A stretch of DNA of 64,000 bases from Nitrosovibrio sp. Nv6 (GCF_900110495.1 NZ_FODX01000002.1:248001-312000), one strand, 5' to 3'. Shown: positions 19,594 through 29,309, numbered from the stretch's first letter. The notes: a model not told the origin generated them from the sequence alone. Translations and numbers: made by a program.

Positions 19594-20934
19594 CTATATT
19601 TGTTTTACGAATACCTTGGAGCGCCGCTGATAATTGTATAGTCCCTGTTTGGCTTTTGGTAGTTCGCGTACATCAGTCTCGAGGAAACCTCGCTCGACAA
19701 ACCAATGAGCGGTTCGGGTGGTAAGCACAAATAATTTCCTGCTTCCCTGAGATCTGGCTTTGGTTTCTATATTCTTGAGCAACGCATCGCCGCATCCTCC
19801 ACTGCGATAATCGGGATGCACGATGAGGCATGCAAGCTCGCCCGCTTTATCGTCGGGAAATGGATAGAGCGCGGCGCAGCCAATTATCATACGATCATGC
19901 TCAACCACCACAAAACGGTCGATTTCCATTTCCAGCAGTTCACGGTTGCGCCGCACCAGCGTTCCGTCGGCTTCCAGCGGCGCGATCAATTGCAGGATGG
20001 CGCCGACATCCTCTATCCTCGCATCCCTCAAGTTCTGCAACGGGCCCTGCGATATCATGCTCCCGATGCCGCTGTGGGTGAATAGCTCCTGCAATATTGC
20101 GCCGTCCACATGCCGACTAATGAGATGAACACGGGATACGCCGCCTTCGCAGGCCCGCATGGCAAAGGGCAGATACAACTGGACATCGTCGGAAAGTTTA
20201 GCCCCGCCATTGGCAAATTCCTTCAGCAGCGCCTTACCTTCAGCCACCGTCAGTTCGCGCGACAGTAACGTTTCCGGGCAACCGGAACGTTCCTCTTCTA
20301 CACTCCCGGCATCCATCAAAAAAATGAGCTTTTCGGCTTTGAGCGCGATTGCCGCTTCAGCCGCGACATTTTCCAATGTCAGATTAAAAATCTCGCCTGT
20401 GGGCGAATAACCGAGGGGCGAGAGCAGCGCCAACTCCCCCTGTTCCAGCCGGGAACGGATGGCTGCGGTATCCACCCTGCGCACCTCGCCGGTATGCATC
20501 AGATCAACGCCCTCTATCACGCCGACGGGCCGTGCGGTTACGAAGTTTCCACTGGCAACACGGATGGCGGCGTTAGCCATGGGTGAATTAGGCAATCCCA
20601 TCGACAATAGTGCCTCAATTTCAACACGAACGCGCCCTATCGACTCCTTCACGCACTGCAGCGTTGCGGCGTCAGTGACGCGCATTCCTCTGACGTATAC
20701 GGTTTCCAGATTATGTTCGTTCAGCCGGGATTCGATCTGCGGCCGGGCTCCATGCACCAGTACCAGGCGTACGCCCAGACTTGCCAGCAGGTTCAGGTCA
20801 TGAACAAGCTCGACAAATTTGCCGTCGGCCACCACTTCACCACCGAAAGCGACCACAAAGACTTTGTGGCGGAATGCGTTTACATAAGGCGCGACCGAGC
20901 GAAACCAGGCTACAAAGTCGGTATCGAGCCTCAC
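19594..20934 (-). CDS. argA: N-acetylglutamate synthase
   Basis: First step of arginine biosynthesis: acetyl-CoA plus glutamate to N-acetylglutamate. 446 residues in the two-domain bacterial form: an amino-acid-kinase-like domain (VFVVAFGGEV, LVLVHGARPQIE), which carries the arginine feedback site in the family, and a C-terminal GNAT domain from about residue 300 (ACLIVHPDYRSGGCGDALL acetyl-CoA loop). Start is GTG at 20934 and lacks a clear ribosome site, so the exact N-terminus is less certain. No arginine operator was recognised upstream. Confidence 0.95.
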   Translation of the reverse strand: MRLDTDFVAWFRSVAPYVNAFRHKVFVVAFGGEVVADGKFVELVHDLNLLASLGVRLVLVHGARPQIESRLNEHNLETVYVRGMRVTDAATLQCVKESIGRVRVEIEALLSMGLPNSPMANAAIRVASGNFVTARPVGVIEGVDLMHTGEVRRVDTAAIRSRLEQGELALLSPLGYSPTGEIFNLTLENVAAEAAIALKAEKLIFLMDAGSVEEERSGCPETLLSRELTVAEGKALLKEFANGGAKLSDDVQLYLPFAMRACEGGVSRVHLISRHVDGAILQELFTHSGIGSMISQGPLQNLRDARIEDVGAILQLIAPLEADGTLVRRNRELLEMEIDRFVVVEHDRMIIGCAALYPFPDDKAGELACLIVHPDYRSGGCGDALLKNIETKARSQGSRKLFVLTTRTAHWFVERGFLETDVRELPKAKQGLYNYQRRSKVFVKQI

Positions 20935-21196
20935 GGTTCAGGCTGGTGCATTGAAAGCTGCATGGATATATAACCGTACCAAGCCGGATAAAATGAAATT
21001 CAGGAAGAAGCTCTACAGTTTACAGCCAAAATTCAGGCATCAGAACCGACCGGGTACCGCTACGGTCTGAATTGAACCTGAATCCAGCAGTTGATTGCTC
21101 ATTTTTTCAGTTAAGCGTTATGACTATAATGACTTTTTACCCCACTCAAATTTCACATTCTGGATGGGAAGCCCTACAGGACGGATTTAGGTTGAA

Positions 21197-21955
21197 TCAA
21201 TAATCGCCCCATAGCGTCTGCATTGCGGCGACTGTCGCCAATGCGGCCGTTTCAGTACGAAGTATCCTCCTCCCCAATTGCAGTGGAACAAATCCTGCCA
21301 CCTTGGCTGCGGCCTCCTCATCCGGTGTAAGGCCGCCCTCCGGACCGATGAGCAGCGTTATGGCAGCATCAGCGGAAGATCGGGGGAAATCGCGCAAGGC
21401 ATTCTTTGCGACAGGCGAGAGCATAAAACACGAGTCAGGCGAAACGTTACTTTTACGATCACTGGCTTGGGTATCAAGCCAGTTGTGAAGCGGCGCCAGC
21501 GGCAGCACTTGAGGAATATGATTTCTACCGCACTGTTCGCATGCGGAAATAGCAACTTGTTGCCAATGGCTCATACGTCTCTCCGCTCTCTCGCCTGACA
21601 GCCTTATCATGCTCAGCTTCGTCGCCAGGGGCTGGATGCGGTTTACGCCCAACTCCACCGCTTTTTGAATGATCCAGTCCATTTTCTCGCTGGCGCAGAC
21701 CGCCTGAGCCAGGGTAATGGCGAGTTGGGACTCGCGTTCGATATCCAGATGCCTTTCAGGTACGACCGTGGCGCCGTTTCTACCGATCCGCACGATGACC
21801 GAGAGGAATTCCCCCCCATTGCCGTTAAACAATATCACATTCGCGCCCGGTTCGAGCCTCAATACCCGAAATGCATGATGCGCGGCGCCTGCGGGTAGCT
21901 CGATGGCCCGGCCAGCGAAAATTTCGCCGGGGCAATAAAAACGGGACAGTGTCAT
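21197..21955 (-). CDS. rsmE: 16S rRNA (uracil-1498-N3)-methyltransferase
   Basis: SPOUT-class enzyme methylating N3 of U1498 in 16S rRNA. 252 residues. An N-terminal PUA-like domain (SRFYCPGEIFAGRAIELP) precedes the knotted SAM-binding core with LLIGPEGGLTPDEEAAA and LGRRILRTETAAL, both diagnostic. ATG start at 21955. Isolated single gene here; the neighbour on the other side is divergently transcribed. Confidence 0.95.
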   Translation of the reverse strand: MTLSRFYCPGEIFAGRAIELPAGAAHHAFRVLRLEPGANVILFNGNGGEFLSVIVRIGRNGATVVPERHLDIERESQLAITLAQAVCASEKMDWIIQKAVELGVNRIQPLATKLSMIRLSGERAERRMSHWQQVAISACEQCGRNHIPQVLPLAPLHNWLDTQASDRKSNVSPDSCFMLSPVAKNALRDFPRSSADAAITLLIGPEGGLTPDEEAAAKVAGFVPLQLGRRILRTETAALATVAAMQTLWGDY

Positions 21956-22155
21956 TGATTTCAGGAACGAGAATTAATGGGCTTCTCTCATGATAATATT
22001 AACGCCTCGACCAATTTCAAATTCGTCTTGAATAGCACCGTCAACAAATTGGTTATCAATTATATCCGGTACTCGCAATTCTTTTTGCGCGAGCTTCGTT
22101 CAAGTATTGAGTTGAATAGCTTATAAGTCATTTGTCAATCATTCAGGAGAGGAAC

Positions 22156-22713
22156 ATGGCAAGCCTGGAAACCCCTGTTTGCGATTTCGGCTGGAAGGCG
22201 GTGGATTTCGATTTACCAGGAGTAGATGGGAGGCGCTACAACATTGCCTCGACAAGGGGCGAGAACGGGCTGCTCGTCATGTTTATCTGCAACCACTGCC
22301 CTTATGTAAAAGCGGTTCGAGACCGCATCGTGCGCGACGTGACGGAATTGAGAGAGTACGGTATAGGCGCAGTTGCAATCATGTCGAACGATCCTCTGGA
22401 CTATCCGGAAGACTCATTTGACAACATGGTGCGAGTAGCAAGGGAATTTGACTTCTCTTTCCCCTATGTATGGGACGAAACCCAGCAGGTGGCAAAAGCT
22501 TATGGGGCAGTGTGCACGCCCGATTTCTTCGGCTTCAATGACCAGCTTGGATTACAGTACCGCGGCCGCCTGGATGCCTCGCGGAAGGAAGCCGCACCCC
22601 CCGGTGCGCGGCGCGATCTCTTCGAGGCGATGCGCCAGGTCGCAGAGACCGGCCGCGGACCTGACGAACAGATTTCCAGTATCGGCTGTTCGATTAAATG
22701 GCGGGTGGAATAA
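22156..22713 (+). CDS. Thioredoxin-fold redoxin protein
   Basis: 185-residue AhpC/TSA-like redoxin. The strand-helix start VDFDLPGVDGRRYNIA is followed by a CxxC-containing segment MFICNHCPYVKAV, then LNDQLGLQYRGRLD-type C-terminal region. Proteins of this group act as thiol peroxidases or disulfide reductases; the substrate is unknown. The ATG at 22156 is preferred to an upstream TTG because AGGAGAGG (22145-22152) lies just before it. Only 3 bp separate it from the inositol-monophosphatase-like gene, so they are co-transcribed. Confidence 0.85.
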   Translation: MASLETPVCDFGWKAVDFDLPGVDGRRYNIASTRGENGLLVMFICNHCPYVKAVRDRIVRDVTELREYGIGAVAIMSNDPLDYPEDSFDNMVRVAREFDFSFPYVWDETQQVAKAYGAVCTPDFFGFNDQLGLQYRGRLDASRKEAAPPGARRDLFEAMRQVAETGRGPDEQISSIGCSIKWRVE

Positions 22714-22716
22714 CAG

Positions 22717-23499
22717 GTGCTCGATGCGGTCATTAGTGCGGTCAAAGCCGTCGCACAGCAGGAAATACTGCCGCGCTATCTGAAAGTAGCAAGACAGCGC
22801 AAGGTGGATGGCAGCCTGTTCACTGAAGCGGATATTGTCACGCAGGAAGCACTTTCGCGCGAATTACAAAAGATTTATCCCTGCCCCGTCGTCGGAGAGG
22901 AAATGGCGGAGCATGAGCAAGTCGCGCATTGGCATGCAGGTGACGCCGGACTGTGGTGTATGGACCCAATCGACGGCACTTCCAATTTTGTCAATGGCTT
23001 GCCCTATTTTGCGGTTTCGGTGGCGCTTATGCGACGAGGCAGGAGCGTACTCGGCGCGGTTTATAATCCGGTCGCTGATGAAATGTTCTACGCTGAGCAG
23101 GACAGAGGAGCCTATCTTAACGGTGAAAAACTGCCGATCAAGGAACATGTGCCGGCGTTGCGAAGCGCGATGGCAAACGTTGATTTGAAACGCCTTAGCC
23201 GCAGTCTCGCAGAGGGAATCTGTTCGGCTCGCCCATTTTCTTCTCAGCGGAATTACGGCTCCTGTTCGCTGGAATGGTGCTACACGGCGGCCGGGCGGTT
23301 TGACCTGTACCTGCACGGTGGCCAAAAACTGTGGGATTACGCCGCCGGCAGCCTTATTCTGGAAGAGGCTGGAGGGCGCATGTGTGGTCTTGATCAGGAT
23401 GATTTCTGGACTGAGCCGCTCTGGCAACGCTCGGCCATCGCGGCGCTTGATCCAGGCCTATTTATTCAGTGGCGCGACTGGGTACGCGCGCACAGATAA
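22717..23499 (+). CDS. Inositol monophosphatase family phosphatase
   Basis: 260-residue metal-dependent phosphatase. Motifs: GEEMAE (metal-binding Glu), WCMDPIDGTSNFVNG (metal-binding Asp cluster) and KLWDYAAGSLILEEAGG near the C-terminus. Family members hydrolyse inositol phosphates, histidinol phosphate or fructose bisphosphate; the sequence does not settle which. Start is GTG at 22717, 3 bp after the upstream stop. The C-terminus is intact. Confidence 0.9.
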   Translation: MLDAVISAVKAVAQQEILPRYLKVARQRKVDGSLFTEADIVTQEALSRELQKIYPCPVVGEEMAEHEQVAHWHAGDAGLWCMDPIDGTSNFVNGLPYFAVSVALMRRGRSVLGAVYNPVADEMFYAEQDRGAYLNGEKLPIKEHVPALRSAMANVDLKRLSRSLAEGICSARPFSSQRNYGSCSLEWCYTAAGRFDLYLHGGQKLWDYAAGSLILEEAGGRMCGLDQDDFWTEPLWQRSAIAALDPGLFIQWRDWVRAHR

Positions 23500-23811
23500 A
23501 ATATTCCCCTCCTTTTCACCCTATGCCAACTCCAGTACGGACCATCCAGCTGCCTCGGCGGTAGCCTATGATAGCCAGACAGAACATTATCTGTGATCAT
23601 TTCCGCCGCATTCTATTTCCGTTCAGCTTTCAACCGCGCAAAATCTTCGAAATAGCCCGAGTACCATTTAATCTGGGTGATTTGTCAAAAGGGGTGCTAA
23701 CCAGAACGGTTTGAGCATACACTACCACCGTTTGCCTCCGGGAATCAAGATTCCAGGGCTTGCGTTCACTTATAATTACAATCGCTAACGGAGAGAAGGA
23801 AGATTTTTATT
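23500..23811. other. prsT upstream region
   Basis: 312 bp without a gene. It holds the candidate prsT promoter near its right end and nothing else recognised. No GG-N10-GC sigma-54 signature was found, unlike the PEP-CTERM genes further downstream. Confidence 0.5.
23741..23776 (+). promoter_or_regulatory. Candidate prsT promoter with palindrome over the -35
   Basis: A perfect TATAAT lies at 23771-23776, 36 bp before the prsT start. The -35 is weak, but its position is covered by the dyad GGAATC-AA-GATTCC at 23741-23754, where a regulator could sit. Confidence 0.4.
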
Positions 23812-26604
23812 ATGCGTAATTCAAGCAAGGCTGCTGCAACCAAAAGGTTGTTGATGCTTATGGTCTCCGCGACACTGGTTGGAGGCGGCGTCGCTGGTTG
23901 CGGCAAGACCGAAGATGCGAAAGCTCTCATCTCGGATGCCAGGCAATATCAGCAAAAGGGAGATAACAAGGCTGCCATTATCCAACTGAAAAATGCCTTG
24001 CAGAAAAATCCGGATAATCCCGAGGCCCGCTATCTCCTAGGTACGATCTATAACAAAACCGGCGATTCGCTGTCGGCCGAGAAGGAACTCCGGAAGGCCT
24101 TGAGCTTGGGAATGAGCCCTGCTCAAGTATTACCTGACTTGGGGCAGACTTTGCTCAATTTGGGCCAATTTCAGCAGGTTCTGGATGAAACGAAACCGCT
24201 TTATGAAGATAAAAAATCCGCCGAAATTTCGACATTAAGAGGGAACGCTTCGCTGGCACTGGGTAAAACCGAGGAAGCCAAAGACCTGTTCGAGCAGGCG
24301 CTTCAGGACAAATCAAATTTTCCTGATGCATTAATTGGATTGGCAAAATATTCGCTCTCAAAAAGAGATATCGAGGCTGCCACGAATTTTTCAGAACTAG
24401 CGGTAACCCGAAACCCGGAGAACATTGATGCCTGGTTTTTCAAAGGTGACCTGCTGCGCATCCAAGGTAAGCTTGATCCAGCGCTTGCCGCCTATGATCA
24501 GGTTGTGAAGTTGAAACCGGATAACTCCTCTGCTTATATCAATAAAGCCTTCATAGAGATCGGCACTGGAAAATTCGAAGCTGCCAAAGCGGATATCGAA
24601 GCGGCCCGCAAAGTAGCGCCCGGCGGTTTGATGGTTTTCTATACTCAAGCGCTACTTGATTTTAACCAGGGCAAGCATGCTGCTGCCCTGGACTCCTTAC
24701 AGCAGATACTGAGTAAAGCGCCTGAACACATGCCTAGCGTGCTACTTGCAGGAGCGGTACAAATCGCTCTGGGATCGGCCAATCAGGCAGAGCGTCACCT
24801 CAGAAATTATCTGGAAAAGGACCCGAAGAACCTCCAGGCACGCAAACTGTTAGCCTCTGTTCTGTTGAAAAACCGCGATACTCAGAGTGCCATCGCGGTA
24901 CTGAGCCCCGCACTCAAAGAAGTGAAGCAAGACCCTCAGCTATTCACCCTGGCGGGTGAATCCTATATGCAGGCCAGGGATTTTGCCAAAGCAACGGAAT
25001 ACTTTGAAAAGGCCAGCGATATTGCTCCAAAAAGTTCATTGCTGCGTACTGCCTTAAGCATGAGCAAGCTGGGGCAAGGCGAGAGTGGCCGTGCGGTGGC
25101 CGAGCTGGAAACGGCTATAAAGCTGGATCCCAAATCATCCCGGGCCGGCGTCCTGCTGGTCATGACCCACTTGCGTCTCAAGGAGTTCGACAAGGCGCTC
25201 GCCGCAGTAAAGGCTCTTGAGAAGGAACAGCCGGATAATCCCCTTATCCAGAATCTGAAAGGTGGCGTCTATCTGGGCAAGAAAGATCCAGCGAGCGCAC
25301 GATTGAGTTTTGAAAAAGCACTGTCTCTGGAGCCCACTTATTTCCCGGCTGCGGCAAATTTGGCTCAGCTTGATTTGCAGGATAAAAAGCCGGAAGCGGC
25401 CAGAAGGCGTTTCGAAGCTATCCTGGAAAAGGACAAGAAAAATACTCAGGCCATGACGGCGCTATCCCGTCTTGCTCTCAAGCAGGGACAAAACAAGGAG
25501 GCTACGGCTTGGCTGGAGCGGGCCAGCCAGGAGAATCCTGACGCACTCCAGCCCTCCCTGCTTTTGGGCGCGCATTACCTACGCTTGGGAGAAAAACAGA
25601 AGTCTCTTGCTCTCGCCAAAAAGCTCCAAGGCACTCACCCTGATGACCCCGATGTCCTGGAGCTTCTCGCACAAACCAAACTTGCCAACAATGACAAGGC
25701 CGGCGCGCTGGAGAGCTACACTAAACTTGCAGCCGTGATGCCGGAATCCGCGCTCGCTCAATATCGCGTCGCTTCTATTCATATGGCAATGGAGAACCCG
25801 TCAGCCGCATCTGACGCTCTCAAAAAAGCGCTGGCTATAAAACCGGATTATCTGGATGCCCAATTGGCCCAAGCTGCGCTGGAGGTACGTAAAGGAGATC
25901 ATGAGCGAGCTCTCGCTATCGCCAAGCAGATTCAAAAACAACAGGGAAAGTCACCGGTGGGTTACATTCTGGAAGGTGAGCTGCTGACAGGGCAAAAACA
26001 ACCGGTGCTTGCGGCAAAGGCGTACGAACAGGCATTTGCTCTCAACCAGAGCGGACCAATATTAGTGAAGTTGCATGCATCGCTCAGCCAGGCCGGAAAA
26101 GCAAAAGAGGCAAGCTCTCGCTTGACCCAATGGCTGAAGGACCATCCCGCTGACAGACCTACCCGCCTGTACCTTGCCGAAACATACATGGCAGAGCGGC
26201 AGAATAAAGCCGCCATCGAGCAGTATCAGATCGTCCTGAAGCAAGTCCCTGATTTTATGCCGGCACTGAACAACCTGGCTTGGCTTTACCAGCAGGAAAA
26301 AGACCCGCGAGCTCTGGAATATGCCGAGAAGGCTTACCAACTGGCTGCAGACGAGCCAATGATAATGGATACCCTGGGATGGATATTGGTAGAACAGGGC
26401 AATACCGCGCGCGGCCTGCCACTCCTGCAGAAAGCAACTTCCCTTGCCCCGGAAGCAGCTGAATTTCGCTACCATCTGGCATTCGGACTCGCCAAATCAG
26501 GTGACAAGCCTAAAGCCCGTAAAGAACTTGAACAACTATTGGCTACCGGAAAAAATTTCCCCAATATTGATGAGGCCAGAACATTACTGAAACAGCTGCA
26601 GTAA
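23812..26604 (+). CDS. prsT: PEP-CTERM system TPR lipoprotein PrsT
   Basis: 930-residue lipoprotein, the usual size for PrsT. A signal sequence ends in a lipobox, LVGGGVAGC, with the acylated Cys at about residue 30. The remainder is a long array of tetratricopeptide repeats (for example AIIQLKNALQKNPDNPEARYLLG), roughly 20 units. PrsT is found in genomes with exosortase and PEP-CTERM proteins and belongs to the exopolysaccharide/floc-forming module; it probably acts as a scaffold in the envelope. A GGAGAGAAGGAAG purine tract precedes the ATG. It opens the accessory region; a hairpin terminator follows at 26695. Confidence 0.92.
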   Translation: MRNSSKAAATKRLLMLMVSATLVGGGVAGCGKTEDAKALISDARQYQQKGDNKAAIIQLKNALQKNPDNPEARYLLGTIYNKTGDSLSAEKELRKALSLGMSPAQVLPDLGQTLLNLGQFQQVLDETKPLYEDKKSAEISTLRGNASLALGKTEEAKDLFEQALQDKSNFPDALIGLAKYSLSKRDIEAATNFSELAVTRNPENIDAWFFKGDLLRIQGKLDPALAAYDQVVKLKPDNSSAYINKAFIEIGTGKFEAAKADIEAARKVAPGGLMVFYTQALLDFNQGKHAAALDSLQQILSKAPEHMPSVLLAGAVQIALGSANQAERHLRNYLEKDPKNLQARKLLASVLLKNRDTQSAIAVLSPALKEVKQDPQLFTLAGESYMQARDFAKATEYFEKASDIAPKSSLLRTALSMSKLGQGESGRAVAELETAIKLDPKSSRAGVLLVMTHLRLKEFDKALAAVKALEKEQPDNPLIQNLKGGVYLGKKDPASARLSFEKALSLEPTYFPAAANLAQLDLQDKKPEAARRRFEAILEKDKKNTQAMTALSRLALKQGQNKEATAWLERASQENPDALQPSLLLGAHYLRLGEKQKSLALAKKLQGTHPDDPDVLELLAQTKLANNDKAGALESYTKLAAVMPESALAQYRVASIHMAMENPSAASDALKKALAIKPDYLDAQLAQAALEVRKGDHERALAIAKQIQKQQGKSPVGYILEGELLTGQKQPVLAAKAYEQAFALNQSGPILVKLHASLSQAGKAKEASSRLTQWLKDHPADRPTRLYLAETYMAERQNKAAIEQYQIVLKQVPDFMPALNNLAWLYQQEKDPRALEYAEKAYQLAADEPMIMDTLGWILVEQGNTARGLPLLQKATSLAPEAAEFRYHLAFGLAKSGDKPKARKELEQLLATGKNFPNIDEARTLLKQLQ

Positions 26605-26694
26605 GCGAGTATTAGGCCGCTGAATGATTCTTACATGAATCCCCAACGCGAATTGACAGATGTAATCTTTTTATCTTTTAGTACAATCTTTCAC

Positions 26695-26729
26695 CGTAAG
26701 CTCCAGTCAATGGCTTGAGCTTACGTTTT
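26695..26729 (+). terminator. Rho-independent terminator after prsT
   Basis: CGTAAGCTC (26695-26703) pairs with GAGCTTACG (26717-26725), followed by TTTTC. It lies 91 bp after the prsT stop. Confidence 0.75.
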
Positions 26730-27003
26730 CATTTGTCAACTTGAAGGCGGTTTGCGCCTCCACCTTGGCAGCCCTGTAAATAAGCCCTGCAAGCTTCGCC
26801 TTTCGCAAGTCGGCCCAACGGTCTTGCGCCCATTCTCCACAACTCAAGCCCGGAATTCAAGGCCGACAGAAAAACTATTTGCTGATCAGAAAGCAGGTGT
26901 TTCAAGGGTAATTTCCGTTATCCCTTTCTACTCGACTTGTAGCTTTCCAGCGACAATTTAATTGCTTTATAAACAAAAGGTTAATTTAAAATACTGACCA
27001 CCT

Positions 27004-27020
27004 GTCGGGAATTGACTACA
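27004..27020 (+). promoter_or_regulatory. Shared upstream motif, copy 1
   Basis: GTCG-N9-TACA, 80 bp upstream of the -24 GG of the sigma-54 promoter at 27084. Related copies lie before the two other sigma-54 promoters. Candidate enhancer site. Confidence 0.35.
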
Positions 27021-27081
27021 GTCTAGGCTTGAGGCTCTTTTGGATGGCGTACTAATAGCTTGATTATAAGTCTAAAATAAA

Positions 27082-27098
27082 TTGGCACGATTCTTGCT
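27082..27098 (+). promoter_or_regulatory. Sigma-54 promoter of the FeeM-like gene
   Basis: TTGGCACG-N4-TTGCT with GG at 27084-27085 and GC at 27096-27097, exactly 10 bp apart: a perfect match to the -24/-12 consensus. Predicted transcription start is near 27109, leaving a 370-nt leader before the next gene. Confidence 0.85.
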
Positions 27099-27336
27099 TT
27101 ATAATTCTGAAGATCGACAAACTCTCATCTCAAAGTGGTGATTAACTGGTTTATTAGTGAAGGATGATGCTATTGACTAAGCATTGAGTATTGCATGACG
27201 TGTATTGGCATTCCAGCGGCAAAAATACTTTTTCTATGCGAGCAAGCTCTTTTCGCGCACCACGTAAATTATTTTGCCGTTTTTATGCAATGGATAATCT
27301 ACAGGCTCCCTTCTTTTATCTCGATCAGTTCCTATG

Positions 27337-27348
27337 CGTAACGTTACG
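27337..27348. repeat. 12-bp palindrome in the FeeM-like gene leader
   Basis: CGTAACGTTACG is a perfect palindrome between the sigma-54 promoter and the gene; a possible operator. Confidence 0.4.
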
Positions 27349-27478
27349 TAAATCGCCCGGCGGGTGAGATTGTCCAGCACTCATTTTTCCCGCATTTATG
27401 CTGCCACGGCAAATTACTCACTCTCGATTCGAATCTATCCTGATTATATATGTTTGATTAATAAGGGAATTTAGCATT

Positions 27479-28312
27479 ATGCTATTATACAATGATGAAA
27501 GTCTTCGCTTTAACAGAACCCATCTGCCCTCTTCAGTCGGAGCAAGTGGGAAGTGCAACACGCTCCACTTAATGCCAAAGCCTCCCGCACACTCAAAGGG
27601 GGAGTTTCGGAATGAAATCCCTGATCAAAATTGTGTTTTAAGCCGTGGCGATTACAGTATCCGTCTAACCGAGCCATCGGAACGGCGCAGTGAGGCAAGT
27701 GCTCTGATCAAGCGCATGTACTCCTGGCGCGGCTATAGTACGGAGAGTACCGTAGTTTCTTCACACCACCAAACTACGCTGGAAGCATTCAGCGGACAGG
27801 ATCTTGTTGGCACGCTAACGCTAGGACTTGATTCGGAAAATGGTTTGCTTGCTGACGAACTTTATGAAGAGAAGATCAGTACCTTTCGTGCGGAGGACAG
27901 AAAGGTATGCGAGCTGTCAAAGCTCGCGATAGATCCTCAGTTCAGCTCGAAGGAATTGCTTGCGTCCCTCTTCAATCTTGCTTATATATGCGCACGCATT
28001 ATTCATAGGGCGACCGATTTCTTTATCGAGGTTAACCCACGGCATACTGGGTACTATAAACGGATGTTAGGATTCCACCAGCTTGGGGAAACGCGCAACT
28101 GTCAACGAGTAAACGCGCCCGCGGTGCTGCTGCATTTGGAATTGGATTACGTGGATGCGCAGGTTTCTTCTTTGGCGGGCTCGCATCAACCTCGGGAAAG
28201 ATCCCTCTACCCCTATTTTTTATCCCATCACGAGGGAAAAAAGGTAGCCAATCGGATCCTGCACATTAACCGGCCAACAGCTTTCGATTGGACCGCCTTG
28301 TACTGCGGTTAA
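27479..28312 (+). CDS. FeeM-like N-acyl amino acid synthase / GNAT-fold acyltransferase
   Basis: 277 residues. After a variable N-terminal 60-70 residues comes a GNAT-like core: YSIRLTEPSERRSEASALIKRMYSWRGY, SFSGQDLVGTLTLGLDSENGLLADELY, VCELSKLAIDPQF, and a C-terminal FIEVNPRHTGYYKRMLGF. This layout fits the FeeM/autoinducer-synthase-like acyltransferases, which transfer acyl chains from acyl carrier protein to an amino acid amine. Substrates here are unknown. AAGGGAA at 27463-27469 lies about 10 nt before the ATG. The gene stands behind a near-perfect sigma-54 promoter, shared in type with the two PEP-CTERM genes, and a second acyltransferase of related fold lies at 43.9 kb. Confidence 0.75.
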   Translation: MLLYNDESLRFNRTHLPSSVGASGKCNTLHLMPKPPAHSKGEFRNEIPDQNCVLSRGDYSIRLTEPSERRSEASALIKRMYSWRGYSTESTVVSSHHQTTLEAFSGQDLVGTLTLGLDSENGLLADELYEEKISTFRAEDRKVCELSKLAIDPQFSSKELLASLFNLAYICARIIHRATDFFIEVNPRHTGYYKRMLGFHQLGETRNCQRVNAPAVLLHLELDYVDAQVSSLAGSHQPRERSLYPYFLSHHEGKKVANRILHINRPTAFDWTALYCG

Positions 28313-29091
28313 GCAGAAAAACTTTTGATAAGACTTGAAGTCTATTTTGTCCGAGTTTTACCTAACCTGGAATTCTGAGTCTATTCCCGCATCAAGCCAT
28401 AACAACATCCGGCGAAGCTAACAACACAAGTATATGGAATGAGGCGGGTTCGCAATTAATTGTATAACTTAATCCCACTCATTTGTGTCGTGATCCGCAC
28501 AGCTTTTTGTAGACAATTCCACAGCTGATCGCGAGCCGTATTTCTCTACCGCATTCCCAGTTTAGCCAATGCTGACGAGCGAATTCAACTGGTGCGATTT
28601 TCCAGGCGCTGCGAGGACGCCTTTCGCTGGACTCCTCTACTAGCTAACCAGTAATCTTCATTGGCATCCTTCCATGACTCGAACGGGTGGACGTTCAGCA
28701 CAATGCGCGGGATTGCGCTGAACTCGCGCATTAGCCAGCGGAAGGACCCGCCTCCGCTGTCATGATTCGTCTGTGCAAAATAGGTGTACGGTCGTTCGCA
28801 GCACGACAGTAAATGTAAATTTACTCGACAAATGGCTGGGAACGCTCGTACCAAATGCAACTTTTATTTTGTCATTACTTCGCATCCAGCCGATCTCAAA
28901 TCTCCACCGTCTATTCAGCCGCAGTTCGCCATCATCCTTCTATTCTCATGACACTGAGCCACCTTTTTCTGGCCACTACCCTGCTGAAATCTCCCCGATT
29001 GCATCAGAAATAGGAAACAAAACGGCGGTTGGATCTCGTCTTACCTTAGGCTCGCTCCAAGCGGAGGGAGACTACCTCGCGAATAAAGAGT

Positions 29092-29107
29092 GTCGAGTTA
29101 TTTTACA
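29092..29107 (+). promoter_or_regulatory. Shared upstream motif, copy 2
   Basis: GTCG-N8-TACA, 91 bp upstream of the -24 GG at 29183. The bases after TACA (GTTTAAGG) also resemble copy 1 (GTCTAGGC). Confidence 0.35.
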
Positions 29108-29180
29108 GTTTAAGGTGCATTTGAGTGCCCGAGCTGATAGCTGGACGCCTAAGTGATTGGAATTAAACTATTAAAATAAC

Positions 29181-29197
29181 GGGGCATATTTTTTGCT
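29181..29197 (+). promoter_or_regulatory. Sigma-54 promoter of PEP-CTERM gene 1
   Basis: GGGGCAT...TTTTGCTT with GG at 29183-29184 and GC at 29195-29196, 10 bp apart. The -24 half is weaker than consensus (GGGCAT for TGGCAC); the -12 half is perfect. Start of transcription near 29208, 100 nt before the gene. Confidence 0.7.
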
Positions 29198-29309
29198 TTA
29201 AAAACGATATCAGAGGTGAGACCCGCAATTAGAACGTGGCTCCACTTCTGGTCGCTTCGCTTTTGAAAGATTACTCGATATCAAATTATCCAACTGAGGA
29301 GTATCAATC

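Larger units (their letters stand above)
26605..27478. other. Long leader region before the FeeM-like gene
   Basis: 874 bp without a supported gene. It contains a terminator (26695), a shared upstream motif (27004), a sigma-54 promoter (27084), a 12-bp palindrome (27337) and some 370 bp of predicted 5' leader. A 69-codon open frame at 26752-26961 and a 43-codon frame at 27236-27367 have no ribosome site or recognisable family. Confidence 0.6.
28313..29309. other. 1-kb region before PEP-CTERM gene 1
   Basis: 997 bp with no supported gene. Open frames at 28585-28860 (minus, 91 codons) and 28773-29156 (plus, 127 codons) overlap each other, lack ribosome sites and match nothing I recognise; one may be a decayed gene. 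The right end carries the shared motif (29092) and a sigma-54 promoter (29183). Confidence 0.5.

Noticed and set aside
27207..27220. Second GG-N10-GC downstream of the FeeM-like gene promoter
   Set aside because: The -12 half reads CGGCA; only the GC matches, so it is too weak beside the perfect promoter at 27084.
28585..29156. Overlapping open frames on both strands before PEP-CTERM gene 1
   Set aside because: No ribosome site, no recognisable domain, and mutually exclusive.
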